Assembly (NCBI GenBank): GCA_014925825.1
Contig: JACGCK010000428.1
Coordinates: forward strand, 1-24,700
Direction of reading: 5' to 3'
DNA length: 24,700 nt
From: Pholiota molesta
Lineage: Eukaryota; Basidiomycota; Agaricomycetes; Agaricales; Strophariaceae
Positions within the stretch are counted from its first letter, which is position 1. Each line of letters begins with the position of its first letter. Under the pieces are notes generated by a model. That model was not told where the DNA came from. It did not search any database and saw only the letters and a list, made by a program, of their open reading frames with translations. The position numbers were made by a program, and so were the translations under genes. Below are positions 1 to 11,042 of this stretch, in pieces.

Positions 1-71
1 AGGAAGGTGTGTACTTCTTGCCTCAGTGGTGGTTTTTTCTTCCGCATTCACTCCAGCTATCTATGTTCTAG

Positions 72-430
72 ATCCATCAATTTCAGAAGCGCTTTAAACA
101 AATACCGCATATTATCGACCTCGACCACCTAACTGTGGCAGGTGACGTGCATTTCGGGCGAAACGTTACACTTCGGGGAACAGTTATCAGTGTGTACCTT
201 CCTTCTATGTTGGCGCGACTGTTGACTTAGATTTTTTGGTGCAGTTGTTGCCAATGAAGACCAACGCATCGACATTCCGACGGTTGTACATTGGAAAATC
301 GTGAGGAACAACGGATTATCCTTCCAATTCACTCTCACTAATTATTTACTCTAGGTTTGGTACAGGCAACTTGAATATGATTGTGAGTTTTCAATTTCGG
401 TTTATGAATCTTTGTTACAGATTCTTACGT
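72..430 (+). pseudogene. Decayed 3' fragment of a UDP-glucose pyrophosphorylase gene
   Basis: Positions 72-190 read in one frame as the C-terminal part of UGPase: QFQKRFKQIP, then [20 protein letters not shown], close to the intact UGP1 at 5908-7817 ([29 protein letters not shown]). A GT-AG intron (about 191-244) sits at the same place as in UGP1, followed by VANEDQRIDIP. After that the frame breaks by one missing base, resumes as DGCTLENR, passes a second apparent intron (about 301-354, donor GTGAGG, branch CTAAT, acceptor CTCTAG), breaks by one base again and ends with the GNLNMI equivalent at 362-379 and a donor GTGAGT. The final two-codon exon of UGP1 is not recognisable. The 5' half of the gene is absent; an in-frame TAG lies just upstream of the conserved part. 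It lies in opposite orientation to UGP1. The homology is seen directly; the dead status is inferred from the frameshifts and truncation. Confidence 0.85.
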
Positions 431-773
431 CTTCGATCAGGAGTTGTAGTTGTAGACTATAGCCCTATCTTACACCTAACCTTAGAAGCTCTCTTTGTGA
501 ACCTCGCTGACTCAACGTCGGAACGCTTCATCCCGGATATAATATCACCATTGCATCGAATCTATCCAGAATCTATCTTTCTTCGAGTTTAAACTGGTTT
601 TCGACATTGTTTAATCGCCAGCTCACATAACTTTTAGCCTCAGACTGTCCTGCATGCGAATGTTCACTATCTGCACCTTAGGGGCCATTGCAACGACCCA
701 TACGGCGTTAAATACAAGGATGGCAGGGTTGGTTTGCGTGAGTGAAACGAAAGCTGTACGAAATCGCCATCCA
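431..773. other. Gene-free stretch, no recognisable content
   Basis: Short reading frames only, with no recognisable motif and no credible spliced gene. It connects the UGPase remnant to the first palindromic repeat and probably belongs to the same decayed region. Confidence 0.5.
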
Positions 774-921
774 GGCAGGCTCCTAAAACCAGCCGCTCGT
801 ATCGCGAGGAGGCTACATCCGAATACGGGGGATTTATCTAATCTTATCAAAATACAAACATGTACAACGACATCTAAGAGGGCCTCCTCGCGATAGAGCG
901 GCTGGCAAACTTTGGACTCGG
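774..921 (-). repeat. MITE-like palindromic repeat, copy 1
   Basis: The core (789-905, 117 bases) is bounded by near-perfect terminal inverted repeats of about 24 bases: CCAGCCGCTCGTATCGCGAG... at the left and its complement, ending ATAGAGCGGCTGG, at the right. Copy 2 at 1737-1887 carries the same termini and the same short flanks (GGCAGGCTCCTAAAA and CAAACTTTGGACTCGG) in the opposite orientation, so the repeated unit is longer than the hairpin. The interior differs between copies apart from a weak TGTCGTTGT match. No coding capacity. A non-autonomous DNA transposon is the most likely identity; no target-site duplication could be defined because the flanks are also shared. Confidence 0.7.
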
Positions 922-1070
922 TGATCTCGGCCATGCATCACGAGGCTCACAGAGTTACTCCAATGGCCAGATTTGATTGTCACTCCACGGCCTCAATAGC
1001 TTATGTAGACTGATCAAGGTTCAACATTAGTTGGTACACATAATTTTTATTCAAACATATTTATTCTCTA

Positions 1071-1349
1071 ATGCCACAAACCACCGATCCTACTACACCA
1101 CAACATAAATGGACTATAAAGAAAATCCGCGACCTAACGCAAGCCAAGTTCGGAAAACGAGCCTGCTGGTACCAAGTGAAAACGGCATTGGCGCTCTACG
1201 AAGGAAAGCATGTCATCGGATGTGCACCAACAGGGGCTGGTAAAACACTGTCCTTTTGGATTCCTTTGCTCATGGCACTTGAAGACGGCAAGGACAAGAT
1301 GTCGATCGTCGTGACCCCGCTGAATCTCCTCGGAAAGCAAAATGTCGAA
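1071..1349 (+). pseudogene. Truncated N-terminus of a RecQ/DEAD-type helicase
   Basis: About 93 codons of open frame from an ATG at 1071. Residues near 50-58 form a Walker A loop (CAPTGAGKT, motif I), followed by LSFWIPLLMALE and the motif Ia-like IVVTPLNLLGKQNV. The resemblance is to the RecQ-like helicases multiplied in agaricomycete genomes, which usually run several hundred residues. Homology stops abruptly near 1350; the remaining frame up to the stop at 1394 is unrelated and overlaps the opposite-strand fragment. Motifs II-VI are missing, so no helicase activity can be expected. It sits between the two inverted palindromic repeats, in keeping with a mobile-element remnant. Confidence 0.75.
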
Positions 1350-1545
1350 CCGAATGCGCACTGTAATGCATATTGTTTGCTGGCTTCATATTGAATAAAA
1401 GCGCCCATAATGACTTCGGTATGATCAACAAGCTCCTTTGACGCATGATGCGATGCCCAATCTTGAGTCAAAAGTTGAACTACAAATTGTGCACTGCTTA
1501 TTCCCAGTGCATCTAGATGATCAAGCAGATTTGAGCTGAGGAGAA
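1350..1545 (-). pseudogene. Coding-like fragment of unrecognised protein, opposite strand
   Basis: On the minus strand a continuous frame reads NLLDHLDALGISSAQFVVQL followed by LTQDWASHHASKELVDH and TEVIMGAFIQYEASKQYALQ. It looks like an amphipathic helical protein and not random sequence, and a possible acceptor (CTCCTCAG) precedes it near 1545. It abuts the helicase fragment head-to-head at about 1350 and has no start or stop of its own. It could be a piece of one of the transposon-associated agaricomycete proteins with helical N-termini, but I do not recognise it firmly. Confidence 0.35.
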
Positions 1546-1736
1546 GGAATTTCTAGCATGATGAACACAGAAATGCAAAGATATTCTATTAAGCGCGCTC
1601 ATTAAGGCGGTATATTGACCACTCGCTCCATGTTCACCAACTCTTGATCGATTATTGATAAGATAAATGCGTGAGAGGTTGTGACCGATTGTGACGAAGG
1701 CCCCAAACAGGTCATGTGCATGGCTCGGGGATATGC

Positions 1737-1887
1737 CCGAGTCCAAAGTTTGCCAGCCGCTCTATCGCGAGGAGGCCCTCTTAGAACAATTTGTCGTTGT
1801 TTACATTTATGATATTTTTGGAAATATGTTCCCATCCCTAGGATGTAGCCTCCTCGCGATACGAGCGGCTGGTTTTAGGAGCCTGCC
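1737..1887 (+). repeat. MITE-like palindromic repeat, copy 2 (inverted relative to copy 1)
   Basis: Core 1753-1872 (120 bases) with the same 24-25 base terminal inverted repeats as copy 1. Outside the core the shared flanks CCGAGTCCAAAGTTTG and TTTTAGGAGCCTGCC are present. Similarity to copy 1 may extend further left (TGCATGGC near 1718 against the far flank of copy 1). The two copies enclose about 830 bases with the helicase remnant. Confidence 0.7.
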
Positions 1888-2450
1888 ATCCAGGTCCTTT
1901 GTGCTGTCAGGGTAGGTCGGCTGCAGTCGGCTGCCCCAGTCAGATGCTCACTCCAAGGTTCCCACCGGCTCGCGCACATGGACCCCGATTGATAATGCCT
2001 GCGAATGTATTCAATTACAAATTCCTTTCAGGTTCTATCGAAACAGCGTTGGCTTTCTATGACGATTTCTATCTGCCTTACTCTTTTACAGTTTAGCAGG
2101 TGCAGCTTATTCTGCATTTCTGGAAGAGCGCTCGGCGCGCGTACATACCTCTCGTGAGTATTTTGTCGGGAGTCTCAATGCAACCCCAATAACATCCGGT
2201 CAGGTTCGTCTAATTCATGATTTACTTACTTACCTGAATTCCGATTCCCTCATAGACTTCGCTTTAGGACAACATTCAGACCCTGCCTCGTACTTGACTC
2301 TCTTTCAACTTCCACAATCGCGATGCCCCATACTTGTCCCTTATAACATCTTGTTGATCCACCATCATTTGCGAGCAATTGGCTATAAACCAGGAGCGCT
2401 CACAAACGACACTATCCGAACCCAGTAAAGCTTTAGTTACCCAGTTGAAC
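1888..2450. other. Intergenic, upstream of the DUF6533 gene
   Basis: No supported gene. Pyrimidine-rich tracts and GTGAGT/CAG-like sites occur (for example GTGAGT near 2154), so an untranslated first exon of the downstream gene is possible but not demonstrated. The reading frame upstream of the chosen ATG at 2451 is open back to about 2379 but has no other ATG. Confidence 0.5.
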
Positions 2451-3777
2451 ATGATGGATATAACTCGACTCGCAGTTTGTAAGAGTCTTCCCCGTCCTTT
2501 CTGTGAATGGGTTTTTCAATTGTCGCCCTTTAGGTGTCTCTGCCGTGATGAATATCTATGAACACCTCAGCTATTTTACCGAGGAAGTGTTTTACATCTG
2601 GCCGTAAGTCTGAAATTATACTACAGCACCGATAGCGCTCAATACGCGTACACTTTGGACCTCAGGACGATCCACGACTTCAGTTCATTGAAAGCTTGCT
2701 TCTTTATTGCGCGTTATTGTATATACGTGCTTCATTAGTGCGTTTTCAGCCACTCTGCTCTTATGCACGGCTTGCAATACTAATATGTCGTTTCAGCATA
2801 AATTTTATGATGGGAGATATACCTGAATATCTTGATCCGTCTGTTGCTTCGCATCGAGAGCTTGAACATTGGATTTTCGTCAAAAATTGTTGTTACCACG
2901 TACTTGTTTGGACTCTTGACTATCCTATTATGAAGAGAGGTGTGTGTCCGACTGACTTGATCTGAAAAGACGCCAGTGCTCTGACGATAGCGGTTCAACA
3001 GTTTATCTTCTATATAACAGGCCACGATGGGCATACCATTTTCTATGTGTCATTGGTCTTTTGAAATTTACGACTGATGTGTACTTCGCAGTACGAGTCC
3101 GTAGGGACAGACTGGCAGATGTATACCCGACCAGCAAGGTGCCGGATCATTTATTTTGGCTTGTCTCGTCAGTCATATCCTTTTTTTCTGCGACTTGGCT
3201 TCACTGATTGGTATTCAAATGATTAGTGGCCCAGAACTCATGTTCCATATCATCCTCTTTGGTTTGGCGGTGCATGCCCAGTGTGCATCCACCCAACTAA
3301 GAACCCCTATAAGAACCCGGCTCATGCAATTTGGGCGTGCTGTAAAAATCCGGCTCAGGGAGAACGGATCTGAAGTCTTGGTCATCGGTCTGCGTATGTT
3401 TACACCTTTCGATTGTCTTTACAATGCTTCGACCTAATATTTGTCTAGTAATTACCATGGCTAAAGTTATGTATGACAAGATTGCCAATTTCACTCCCTT
3501 TATTTATCCGTAAGTTCTCGCCTGCCATCTGCGAAACCCAGACAATAACTAACCCTATACTTACTCAGATTCTTTACCATGGCCTTGTCAGTATTGGTGA
3601 GTAAGCATTTCATGCATATGTTCATTCTGATTCTCAGTCTCTCGACTTTAGGCCTGTCGTTTGAATTTGTCCATGCAGCGAGCCTTTTATCGCAAGCCAC
3701 GGACGCGCTTCGATTATCTGAGTGCTGATTCGTCCAATGAGGACGATGATGACAACGACAAATTTCGTCGCAGCTGA
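2451..3777 (+). CDS. DUF6533 domain seven-helix membrane protein
   Basis: Predicted product of 286 residues from nine exons: 2451-2478, 2534-2603, 2666-2737, 2797-2939, 3002-3167, 3227-3393, 3449-3509, 3569-3596 and 3652-3777; the sum is 861 bases and every junction keeps frame. The N-terminus has the DUF6533 signature VMNIYEHLSYFTEEVFYIWP followed by LKACFFIARYCIYV. The next helices carry the family hallmark MKRVYLLYNRPRW (R-x-YALYNR motif), then GPELMFHIILFGLAVHA, LLITMAKVMYD and FFTMALSVLACRLNL. The tail is short and acidic (SSNEDDDDNDKF). Such integral membrane proteins are greatly expanded in Agaricomycetes; ligand and role are unknown. Introns are 53-62 bases. The start is the first of two adjacent ATGs; the true N-terminus could include an upstream exon. 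Confidence 0.82.
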
Positions 3778-5064
3778 CAATTACAATGATGCTTTAAAGC
3801 ATCTTCTTTAAAAAAACTTTCGTTACCTTATCGAGATATCCCGGGTCGTATGTACGACTCTAGTCAAGAGTCGCTGGCGTCGCCATCTGCAGTCGTAAAA
3901 TGTGCCATATCATCTCGCTGCCACCTGGAGCTGGCAGAGGACAATCACTGTATGCTTCCAACCTCCGGCCCTGACATCCACTGCAACGATCACAACAAGC
4001 AACAACCTGACTTTCGTTTCCCGCACGTATAAACACCCCAATATCCACATAGTGGCGCATATACCCACTGTTACCTATCACCAGGAAAAAAGATTATCAG
4101 ACCCTAGTCGAACACCATTCAATCCTCTTGCGTCGATGCTCTTCCTCAAAATTCATTCGCTGCAAATTGGACGGACTTTCTCCATCACCATGCCACTATA
4201 ATGTTGTTCGTTTTCTTTTACTAATATTATAAGCCTACAAGAGGTTTGGATACCTCGATTCTCAAAATTTGCTGTCTTCCCAAGTCGTGAATTTCAAAAA
4301 TCCGCCCAAGGAGCAAAGATAACTAACTATCAACGCCCTTGAACCATATGGCGCAGTAAGTCTGCAGCAAGAAGCCTACCCTCGTAATTATCGACGAAAC
4401 ACCGGCCCATCCTCGGGCATGGTGCCTCCCCGCACAGTCTTATTATCTGTCGTTTCGCGCTCCCCTGCTTTTTTCAGCTCCGCTGGGCTGAGCCGCTGAG
4501 CTGTTAGTTGGCCGGGGTTGGATTAAGACGTGTACCCTGAAACGCCTATAAACTTTTTCGCGATGATAGCCTGCCTTTGTCAGGAAATGTCAAAGAAACT
4601 CGCGAACCATTAAATCTCTCAAAGCTGATTCTAGCTGATCACATAACGTCCGGATTTCTAGGTCCGCGACGATCTGCATTTCGCTATTTTTACGTCTGCA
4701 GTCTGCAGACCTGTGGGCTGTTGAAGGCTGTTGGAGGCACTGGGTGCAATTCAAGGCCGCTTGCAATTGCGTTGCGATGCCGCAGAAATTCGAAGTGATA
4801 ATACGTGATTAAAGGTGATAATCCACCGTTTAGGAGAACGACGAACGGGCGCACGCTCATTGGTTCGCGATTCAGGACATTACTCTCTGACTCCTCCCTG
4901 ACGCCTCTACAGGACCACATTGTTATTATGTATAACATATATTAACATCTCGTAGCGCCTATGTTGTCCAATCTTCATGGTTCCGATCATCGGCGCCACC
5001 CAGTCGGTGCCCTGTACTAATTTACTTCTACGAACGCGCAATACGGTACTCATCCCTTTTCCAA
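3778..5064. other. Long intergenic stretch
   Basis: I see no gene here. A TATAAA lies near 4548 in a GC-poor setting, preceded by an imperfect hairpin (CAGCTCCGCTGGGCTGAGCC, about 4479-4498), and could be a core promoter for something downstream, such as the broken frame at 5065-5392. Open frames of up to 99 codons here look like chance. Confidence 0.5.
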
Positions 5065-5392
5065 AATGTCTTCCTTTCTCCAAGTGCTCCGCGCGTTTGA
5101 ACAACCCCATCTCTTGCATCGCTTTTCAATAATGAGCCACCCTTGCGATTCGCCATGAAACGCCTACCGCCACCCAAAATACCTAGACGCGTGCCAAAAG
5201 CAGCCCACATTCCTCGATACGGAAGATCAGATATGGCTTCTGGGCACCGACGATCCCTTCATCGATCGTACTTACCACCCGCGTCCCTCCGAGGGATTGA
5301 ATCCGCGTCACACCACGCGCGCGCCTCGCGGAAGTCTTCGATTGATTATCTCAATCATCAACGCCCCGAACAGTATTTTTGCGAAGTAAAAG
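5065..5392 (+). pseudogene. Possible broken small gene of unknown function
   Basis: One frame starts at an ATG at 5065 (MSSFLQVLRAFEQPHLLHRF), hits a single TGA at about 5155, then stays open as KQPTFLDTEDQIWLLGTDDP, FIDRTYHPRPSEGLNPRH and LRLIISIINAPNSIFAK up to a TAA near 5390. Alternatively a start at about 5154 (MKRLPPPKIPRRVPK) would join this second part if the AAAA run at 5196-5199 were one base shorter. The second part has protein-like composition but I do not recognise a family. Whether this is a frameshifted gene, a pseudogene or chance cannot be settled from the sequence. Confidence 0.25.
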
Positions 5393-5907
5393 CGCTCGAG
5401 TTCAAGCATAAGTAGAATGAGTCTGGCAGGGGGGGTATATTTATTTTTTCGGCTGCGAAAATCATCCGAATGTCTACGCTTATCCTGGATCAAAATAATG
5501 GTGTAAGTAAGAAACGAAAGGAAAAGGAGCGCAAATAAAACGAGTGATAGGTATATTGTGTCCAAGGCCATTTTCCAAGAGAACAGATGACAAAAAAGAG
5601 CGAGGCAATGCGCCAACCAGCCAACGGAGTGGCCGTAAAATATTAGGAAAGCGAGATGTAGTAAGTAGCGCGCGATGAGGTAGCGTAATCATGTGGCGTG
5701 GGTAATAGGCAGTTGTATGTATGATGCAGTGACGATCGATTGATTTTGTTTTAGCGCCGAGCAGGAGAGGGTTAGAGTTCGGGAGAGCCAACAAGAGAAA
5801 TAAAAGAGGCCGTAGAATACGAAGAAGGGACCATCATCTATGTATATAAATTGACCATCGACAGCCAGGCAAGGATGGTGGCAGATAAACATGAAATCTT
5901 TAGCAGA
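5393..5907. other. 3' flank of UGP1
   Basis: Probably contains the UGP1 3' untranslated region on the minus strand. No recognisable coding sequence; the reading frames here have no motifs. Confidence 0.5.
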
Positions 5908-7817
<1,910 letters not shown>

Positions 7818-8582
7818 GCTGTGGTGGTGGTCAGTGGAAGAGGAGGAGGTGACACGAAGCGAACCGACCTGTGAATGTGAACCGGGGCGGTTGTGGTGGT
7901 GGAGATGAGCTGTGGAGCGGAGTCGGCGCGGCGAGCGAGGGGTGGTCTGGGTCTGTGCTGGCGCTGGTGGTGGTCGGGCTCTTCCCGGATTGGGGCGATA
8001 TGGAAGGTGGTGGGTGGGACGGTGGTGAGCTGGGAGGTCTTTATAGCCCAGGAGGTGTCGGTGTACAAACGTGCATGCATATACCAATTTCGCCGTCCCC
8101 AACCACCGTCCATTTCCCCTCTGGGCATTTATACCCAGCATCCCAGGCCCTTCTGTTATATACAGCTGCTTCTTATCGCCGGCCCAGATCTGCCGTCCTT
8201 ACGTCAAGCCGTATCCCCTCCTCGTGAAAACATTCCCTGTGGTACATACACCTCGCTACACATTACATGTGCTTGTACATACACCACTCTCCTATCCTCC
8301 CCCCTTCCTTAGCACGCCCCAAAATCCAATCCACCGGCACCTCGCCGAGCGCTTCGTTGAGGGACCCCTCGCTAATGCTATTTCCTGCCATCAACGGAAC
8401 TGCCATGCCAGCAGATCCCCAGGGCCCACGCGCCGACGCTGCTCCTTATAAACTACAAGTGCCTGTTCCGCGTACCGGAACGCCTAAGGCTGCGCTGGCT
8501 CTGAGCTGCAGTCCCAGCATCTGTCCATCGCACGCAGCCGCCGTACATAGCACTGACTCCGAAACTCCATGCACCACGCCCA
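7818..8582 (-). promoter_or_regulatory. UGP1 upstream region
   Basis: 765 bases separate the UGP1 start from the stop of the arrestin gene, both minus strand. It holds a TATA box (8040-8045) and, near the ATG, CT/CA-rich tracts typical of basidiomycete 5' leaders. GC-rich reading frames on both strands in this stretch have no protein similarity that I recognise. Confidence 0.55.
8040..8045 (-). promoter_or_regulatory. TATA box of UGP1
   Basis: TATAAA on the minus strand within GGGCTATAAAGACC, 223 bases upstream of the UGP1 ATG. The 5' leader would then be roughly 190 bases. Position and sequence are seen; use as a promoter is inferred. Confidence 0.5.
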
Positions 8583-11042
8583 TCACCTGTCCCCGGGATG
8601 CAGCGCATCAGTATCAATCCAGGAGTCCGTGACAAGCCTGATAGGATGTGAGAGCTGCAAAGGAACCAGAGGCGACGACCGTGGATTGGGCGGCGCCAAC
8701 GATAGAACGAGGAAGTCCTGCGTACACGCACCCCCCAGGCCAGGTCGAAGAAGCACAGGCACCACCATTTGATGAGCGTCCGCCGTACGCCATGTGTCAG
8801 TTGAAGCGATCATGAAGCGGGTGCATCGGAGTGTGCGTCGTCGGATGCATATGGGCGCCAAAAAGAACAAGGAACCAGGAGTATGCGGAAAAAGAGAGGA
8901 GGTTCTGTCAGTCACTTTGCTTCATATCACACTTGCAAAGCAAATAAAACAGGGACGAACAAAAATAATATTCGATGGACAGAAGACCGAACGCAGAACG
9001 GAATGCAAAAGGGCCTGAAAACACAGCTTACCTTGACATGTAAATCATTCACGGTAAACCCTCCGCTGGTGACTTCCGCCCAACATTTAATCTCACCCTG
9101 CCAATCCAAATACGCCTCCGCCTCCAAATCCACATCCACATCATCCTGCGTATCCGCAGAATTCGACCGCGACCGCGCATGCGCACTGAACGACACCCTC
9201 GCGCTATTCTTTCCGCGCGGCGGCCCATTAAGCGCCGCCGTCCGCGTCATATACGCTCCCGCGCACGCCGCCCGCGGCGGCACAGGCCACATCTTGCCTA
9301 CGCCGCACGGGAACGTCCGCACGCGCCGCCGCCCGTTGACGTCCACCGTCACCTGCCGCGCGATGCTGATGCGGATCGGCGTCTCGCTCACCAGGATGCG
9401 GTACTCCTCCGCCTTGCTCAGCTTCCGCAGGTGCGTGTCCGTCTGCAGAAGCGCGCAGTCCGCGGGAAGCAGTTCGCGGAGCGAGCGGATCGAGGAACAT
9501 AGCTGCAAGTGGAACGGAATCGTGTCCGTGAGAGCGAACGTTTGGATTGACGGAATGAAGAGCTGTTCATGTCGCCGTCGTCGGTCGGATAACCATCAAA
9601 AACGCGTGTCGTTCGATTTCGTGAAGTCGCGTTGTCGTTAGATTAGCGTTGATTCATATCATTCGAAAACGCAAAGTCAGCAAGCGAACAAAACCCTGAC
9701 AGCTTGCACTGAAGGAATACGACGTACATGGCATTCAATGGGTCTCATTTCCAGAAGCTTGGAATTCGGAATCGGACGCACATTCATAGTCGAAACCACC
9801 TGCAGCCATTCTTCTGGAACAGGCTTAATCGACGCAACTACCGTATCCAGCAGCACGATAGGACGATTGGGCCGCGTGCGTGGGCGGAAATTGAGCATCG
9901 TCACGTATCTGTACGTCGCAAATTGAATAAATTGTCAGCATTCTGCGCATATGGCATAAATAACGCAAATAGGGTGGGCGCGGAGACATCCGCAGAAGAC
10001 AAATGCCAAAAGAACGCGCCCTCGCCCCTCAGGCGCGGCGCCACCACCGCAAGCAGAACGGAATCGCAAGATATTACGTCGTAAATCAACAGGCGCCCAG
10101 GGTCGCACCGACAGGCTAGATAAGATAGAAGACACACACGTTTTATTCGTCGTCCATGACGCAAGGTGGTACGACCGCGTTCTCGTTATCGTGATACTGA
10201 GCGTGTACAAACACCGCACGAACAGCGCAGGTACACCCAGGAAAGTCGCCTCGAAGGACGGCGGCAATCGCCAGTTCTTCCCATCGCACGGATACGACTG
10301 CGGAAGCTGGATATGTATAGGCAGGATCGAGGGGCATTTCTGCTGCTGGTGTTGCGATGCGTCGTTTGGGCCGGCATTGTCGTGGGGATTCTTCCACAGC
10401 ACATGTGTTACGGAACACAGCGTCGTGCAGTTCGAGCCGCTATCTGCCACCGACAGGCTCATTTGTCCAGACAGCTGTTCATAATACCAAAGGGGGCATA
10501 AATAGGGCACAACGTAAGTTATCTGGGTTTACAGCACCAATGAGAAGAGGCGAAGAAGGAAGAGCGGCAGAATGCAAGCGTGTGCATCTGCGTGTTCGAG
10601 TTCGACAACGCCTTCAGTGCTATCCTCGTCCATCGAACTGCATTCGCCCTTTCAACACATCTGGCCGCACAACCTGTAACAACGCAGAGTGCCGCAATCC
10701 GGGCACCGTAACATAAAATGCAAACATAGCGCTCACCTTCACTGTCACCCGGTCGACCTTATCTGGATTTTTCAGGCCCAGCTCGCCAACGATCCTCCCT
10801 CCTCGGCCGTATGTTGGCAGTCGCAATTGCGGGTCCTGGTCTCTCAGAATAAGTGTCGCCTGCGGCCACTGTCTGGTGAAATGCCCAATGGGGCTGGTCA
10901 CGCCCGCGCGTGGCGTCATAGCCACGGTCTCCTCGTCGGCATGAGGCTCGTAGGAATAGGTCGGCGGCAGGTTGGCGGTGACGGGCGCGGTGGTTGGGGA
11001 GGGCACCTCCCTGCTATAGTCGGGAAGCACGTAGGTCGACAT
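8583..11042 (-). CDS. Alpha-arrestin (arrestin-related trafficking adaptor)
   Basis: Predicted product of 495 residues from five exons: 11042-10737, 10474-10140, 9908-9728, 9562-9032 and 8717-8583; 1,488 bases with consistent phases. The arrestin N-domain is visible as QATLILRDQDPQLRLPTYGR and GELGLKNPDKVDRVTVKLSG, then MSLSVADSG. The C-domain follows with LPPSFEATFLGVPALFVRCL, SYHLASWTTNK, RPRTRPNRPIV, PIECHLFIPSIQTFALTDTI and, at the end, DFLVLSLAPPNPRSSPLVPL and PIRLVTDSW. A PPTY motif at about residues 26-29 fits the PPxY signal by which such adaptors recruit Nedd4/Rsp5 ubiquitin ligases to membrane transporters; its N-terminal position is unusual. The four introns (262, 231, 165 and 314 bases) are several times longer than those of the neighbours. 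The final intron could hide a small exon, though the join reads naturally without one. Confidence 0.82.

Noticed and set aside
3902..4201. A 99-codon plus-strand frame in the intergenic region
   Set aside because: Composition looks random, other frames in the same place are equally open, and no domain is seen.
8071..8632. Plus-strand Pro/Ser-rich frames upstream of UGP1
   Set aside because: Overlapping low-complexity frames in a promoter region; no motif and no plausible splicing.
8718..9031. Ending the arrestin at CDMKQSD by splicing to the acceptor near 8940
   Set aside because: That gives a stop after seven codons and leaves the well-conserved DFLVLSLAPPNPR exon unused; joining to the acceptor before 8717 is in frame and matches the family.
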